Source: Flavobacterium sp. YO12 (lineage in GTDB: Bacteria > Bacteroidota > Bacteroidia > Flavobacteriales > Flavobacteriaceae). From it: a DNA stretch of 64,000 nt. The DNA lies in assembly GCF_004119495.1 (NCBI RefSeq), contig NZ_NRQU01000019.1, positions 1 through 64,000 on the forward strand. Direction: 5' to 3'. The stretch's first letter is position 1; every line of letters begins with the position of its first letter. The position numbers and the translations under genes are program-made. Under the pieces are notes generated by a model. It did not search any database and was not told the origin of the DNA. It was given only the letters and a program-made list of their open reading frames with translations. Below, in pieces: positions 61,341 through 64,000 of this stretch.

Positions 61341-61898
61341 TTAATCTTGAATATAGGTTTTATTCCCATTTTTGTTGATATAGTATTTACCGCCTCTTGG
61401 CCCTGTATATACTTTTTTACCATTGTATTCACCAGTAACCTTATCAGCTACTTTTGGTGCTTTTTCATTCGTTTCTTTTAAAGTTTTTGTCGCAGTTTTT
61501 TTAGTTGCGGTTGCATCTTTAGTCGCTGTTTTAGCTGCGGCATCAGCTTTTGCAGTCGTTTTCTTTACGTCAGCCTTTGTACTTTCAGCTTTTGCTGTTG
61601 TTTTTTTAGCAGCGCTTGCTGTTTCCTTTTTTGCTTTAGCTGTTTCCTTGTCTGCTGTTTTTTTAGCAGCGTCAGCAGTTTCTTTTTTCGCTTTAGCGGT
61701 TTCTTTATCTGCTGTGCTTTTAGTTTTTGCAGCTTTATCAGCTGTTTTCTTTGCGTCTGCGGTAGTTTTATCAGCTTTAGCCTTAGTTTTCTTTGCAGTC
61801 GTTTCAGTTTTACTTTTAGCCGCTTTAGTTACAGTTTCCTGAGCGTAAAAATTAGTAGATAAAACTACTATAAAACAGAGCAATAATAATTTTTTCAT
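61341..61898 (-). CDS. Secreted Lys/Ala/Thr-rich protein with PBCV basic adaptor motif
   Basis: 185 residues. Signal peptide 1-19 (ends FYAQ). Residues about 22-145 are a histone-H1-like low-complexity run of KAK, KKT, TADKETAK and AAKKT units. The last 25 residues (KKVYTGPRGGKYYINKNGNK and on) match the small PBCV-specific basic adaptor motif, found in many bacterial and viral proteins. Could bind DNA or polysaccharide outside the cell. The antisense frame is a shadow. Confidence 0.78.
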   Translation of the reverse strand: MKKLLLLCFIVVLSTNFYAQETVTKAAKSKTETTAKKTKAKADKTTADAKKTADKAAKTKSTADKETAKAKKETADAAKKTADKETAKAKKETASAAKKTTAKAESTKADVKKTTAKADAAAKTATKDATATKKTATKTLKETNEKAPKVADKVTGEYNGKKVYTGPRGGKYYINKNGNKTYIQD

Positions 61899-61961
61899 AA
61901 GATTTTAGTTTAAATAGTATTATAAAATTAAGCAATTAATTCTTATGTTTTTTGTTAACCG

Positions 61962-64000
61962 CTAAAAATATGCACGAAGCTGAACATTGCCTGTATGCAC
62001 AGTAGATCCAGCCTCACTTTTACGTCCTTGATAGTTTAAATTTACATCTAAAAACTGTGTAATATTCTTTTGCAGAAGCAGTTTCCAAACCAAATTTTGT
62101 CCCGCTTGCAAACCTTCAAGCATTTGAAATCCTACTGATGAAAATTCATTGCCAGTAAACTTGTTTTCATAAAAAGAAAACTCACCATTTAAAGTTACTT
62201 TTTTCTCTCCCGCAAAAGAAAATGAAGTTCCCAGACGGTTTTGCATCAATGTTTCAAAATTGCCAATCTGATTTTCTTTGTTTTGAAATTCATAGAAAAA
62301 ATCTAAACTGGTATTTCTTGAAAACAAATAGCTGATTTTTGGCGCAAGCTGATACCCTTTTAAATCGTAGTTTTTCTCTGCAAAATCTTTAGAAATCAAG
62401 TTGGTGCTTATTGTTTTTGTAAAGAAATTAAACAGCCAGCTTTTTTGATACAAATGCGTGTATTGCAATTGATGCGAATTGTTTTTGACATTTTGCGAGC
62501 CAATTGAAAGTAAACTTTTTCCGTTATTGATAAGATACGAATAAGTAACAGAATGTTTTTGTTTGCCTCGATTGTAAAACAAACTGTTTCTAAAACTCGA
62601 ATTCAAACCCAGAATATTTTCATCAGAAGAATAAAAAGGATTCAACTCCAGCTCACCATCGCTTTTTACCTTTCGATCCATCATAAAAGAAGTTTGGTTG
62701 TAGAAACAAGATATAATTTTCTTTAACCCTTTTTCATTTTGCCATTGCAGCGGATTCAGTACAACAGATTGCGAGAATTTATTTTGATTGGTTTTGATGT
62801 AAACTCGATTTGGTAAAAAGATTCGGATAAACTTTGCTTGATCCGGAAAAGCCGCAATTTCAAATTCTTCCAGTTCCTGAATCCCATTACCATTATAATC
62901 ATTCCAAGTATAAACACCTTGCCCCGCAGGAACCTCAATATATGTAAACTCTTGTTGAGCGATGGTTCCAGAACTCGTTTCATAAGCGCTGCTTATTTGC
63001 ATAAATTGGTTGAAGAATCGATCATTATAAAGAATCCTAGAGTTTAAAGAAGGTTCGTTTTTTCGGTTAGAATCTGTAAAATCAAGATTTCGATAACTAG
63101 CATAAACCGCTAAATCAGTTTTTTTATTCTGAATTAGTTTCGACTTTAAATAGTAAGTCTGCGAGTTATTTACATGCCGCAAAAGACCATTTTGTAAACT
63201 GTCATTTATTCGCTGTAAAAACCCTAGTTCAACAAAAACCTTTGTACTGTCGCCGCGCCCAACAAAAGTACCATATTCAGAAAATCGCTGGCTTATCGCC
63301 GAAAACTGATTGCTAACCTTATCTTTTTCCTGATTATCTTCAAGCTGCATACTCGCTCCAATCCAGTTTTTGCCAAAATGATATTTAGTTCTAGTTTGAT
63401 TTCTAATAAACTTTGAAGTCGATGTCGTTGCGTCACTATTTAAAAAACTGCCTTGATTCTCGATTGTCCAATTTTTAAATTTGAATAAAGCGGTCGTGGT
63501 ATGGCGAGCTCCTGAATAACTTTCGGTAAAATCCAATTTCTCAAACTGATAAGTAAACAACCCGATATTAGAAGTCTCTTTTTTGGAAAACAAATCAAAG
63601 TTTAAGCCCGTAACCAATAAACTTTGGTTTCCTAAAAGAGCCGTGTTTAAGTTCCAATCCCTGTTAAATTCGATATTGTACAAACGCTCTACAGATCTAA
63701 AATCCTTTTGAACAAATTGATAATTGGCAAAACCATCTAAAGTCCAATTTCTTGTAGAAAGTCTTTTTTTAATATTGGTTTTAAAAGCAATGCCTTCGTT
63801 GTCCGAATCATCAATTGGAGAAAATAAATTTTTGTCGTTATTGCTCATGGCAATTTCAAAATCAACCAATGTTTTTTCGTCAGGATTATATTTTCCTAAA
63901 AAAGTCGCCACCTGAATTTTTATTGGCGCGACCAGTTGTACAATTGGTTCATAGTTTCCTTGCGGAGTACCATTTATGGGTGGAACATATTCATAAATTC
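61962..64000 (-). CDS. Large outer-membrane barrel-like protein, 3' part (partial)
   Basis: The minus frame runs open past 63911 to the window edge, so only about 679 C-terminal residues are seen; codon 63911 is GTG within the gene, not a start. The protein is rich in alternating strands ending in aromatic residues (SFYENKFTGNEF, VQLRAYF end), with a calcium-loop-like YTWNDYNGNGIQELEEFE near the middle and EYVPPINGTPQGNYEP upstream. Resembles large Bacteroidota surface proteins; function not assigned. Confidence 0.7.
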   Translation of the reverse strand, partial: IYEYVPPINGTPQGNYEPIVQLVAPIKIQVATFLGKYNPDEKTLVDFEIAMSNNDKNLFSPIDDSDNEGIAFKTNIKKRLSTRNWTLDGFANYQFVQKDFRSVERLYNIEFNRDWNLNTALLGNQSLLVTGLNFDLFSKKETSNIGLFTYQFEKLDFTESYSGARHTTTALFKFKNWTIENQGSFLNSDATTSTSKFIRNQTRTKYHFGKNWIGASMQLEDNQEKDKVSNQFSAISQRFSEYGTFVGRGDSTKVFVELGFLQRINDSLQNGLLRHVNNSQTYYLKSKLIQNKKTDLAVYASYRNLDFTDSNRKNEPSLNSRILYNDRFFNQFMQISSAYETSSGTIAQQEFTYIEVPAGQGVYTWNDYNGNGIQELEEFEIAAFPDQAKFIRIFLPNRVYIKTNQNKFSQSVVLNPLQWQNEKGLKKIISCFYNQTSFMMDRKVKSDGELELNPFYSSDENILGLNSSFRNSLFYNRGKQKHSVTYSYLINNGKSLLSIGSQNVKNNSHQLQYTHLYQKSWLFNFFTKTISTNLISKDFAEKNYDLKGYQLAPKISYLFSRNTSLDFFYEFQNKENQIGNFETLMQNRLGTSFSFAGEKKVTLNGEFSFYENKFTGNEFSSVGFQMLEGLQAGQNLVWKLLLQKNITQFLDVNLNYQGRKSEAGSTVHTGNVQLRAYF

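Noticed and set aside
61423..61842. 139-codon plus frame opposite the Lys-rich gene
   Set aside because: Antisense shadow of a low-complexity gene; the minus frame has a signal peptide and a known C-terminal motif.

Overview
The window reads as a chromosomal segment of a Flavobacteriaceae bacterium, most likely Flavobacterium. Supporting signs are AT-rich DNA, Bacteroidota-only families (DUF3098, DUF4271, DUF4296, DUF5686), a type IX secretion sorting domain, several TonB-dependent receptors, promoters of the TTTG-N18-20-TAnnTTTG kind, and weak Shine-Dalgarno sites. Most of it is housekeeping. No phage, insertion sequence, CRISPR array or rRNA operon was seen.

Layout: 1-5.4 kb holds small membrane proteins, a secreted protein, tRNA-Ala(GGC), a crotonase, queD, lpxH and a heptaheme lipoprotein. 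5.6-16 kb holds an MFS carrier, recJ, a HopJ-family protein, rsmI, a Glu-rich protein, tdk, rpoN and asnS. 16-26 kb holds an MMPL/RND exporter, a Gdx-type SMR protein, a LytS/LytTR pair, a CPA2 antiporter and a DUF5686 outer-membrane protein. 26-33 kb holds frr, pyrH, a thioredoxin-fold protein, a compact unannotated transcription unit, a secreted metalloprotease-like protein and the ftsX-DUF3098-uppP-truB run. 33-36.3 kb holds a sulfite-oxidase-fold lipoprotein, a TonB receptor and a ModE-type regulator. 36.4-51.6 kb holds leuS (with an AT-rich insert), a hydrolase/ECF-sigma/membrane-protein operon, a zinc protease, an Lrp regulator, hemD, a glycosyltransferase, a dihydroorotase, tyrS and a LuxE-like protein. 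51.7-60.1 kb is a phosphate-type locus: a sorting-domain-only protein, a beta-helix lipoprotein, a large TonB receptor, a PhoB/PhoR-like pair and an OprP-like porin. The end holds a glycosyltransferase, a lysine-rich secreted protein and the 3' part of a large beta-barrel-like protein cut by the window edge.

The two best candidates for little-described systems are (i) the ModE/TonB receptor/lipoprotein cluster, which I infer handles an oxyanion such as molybdate or tungstate, with two copies of a 26-bp inverted repeat 73 bp apart before the receptor; and (ii) the phosphate-type locus, where TAAC/TAAT direct repeats of 11-bp period precede three genes. The intergenic DNA is also unusually structured: several families of palindromic and degenerate tandem repeats recur, and some terminators recur almost unchanged at unrelated genes.
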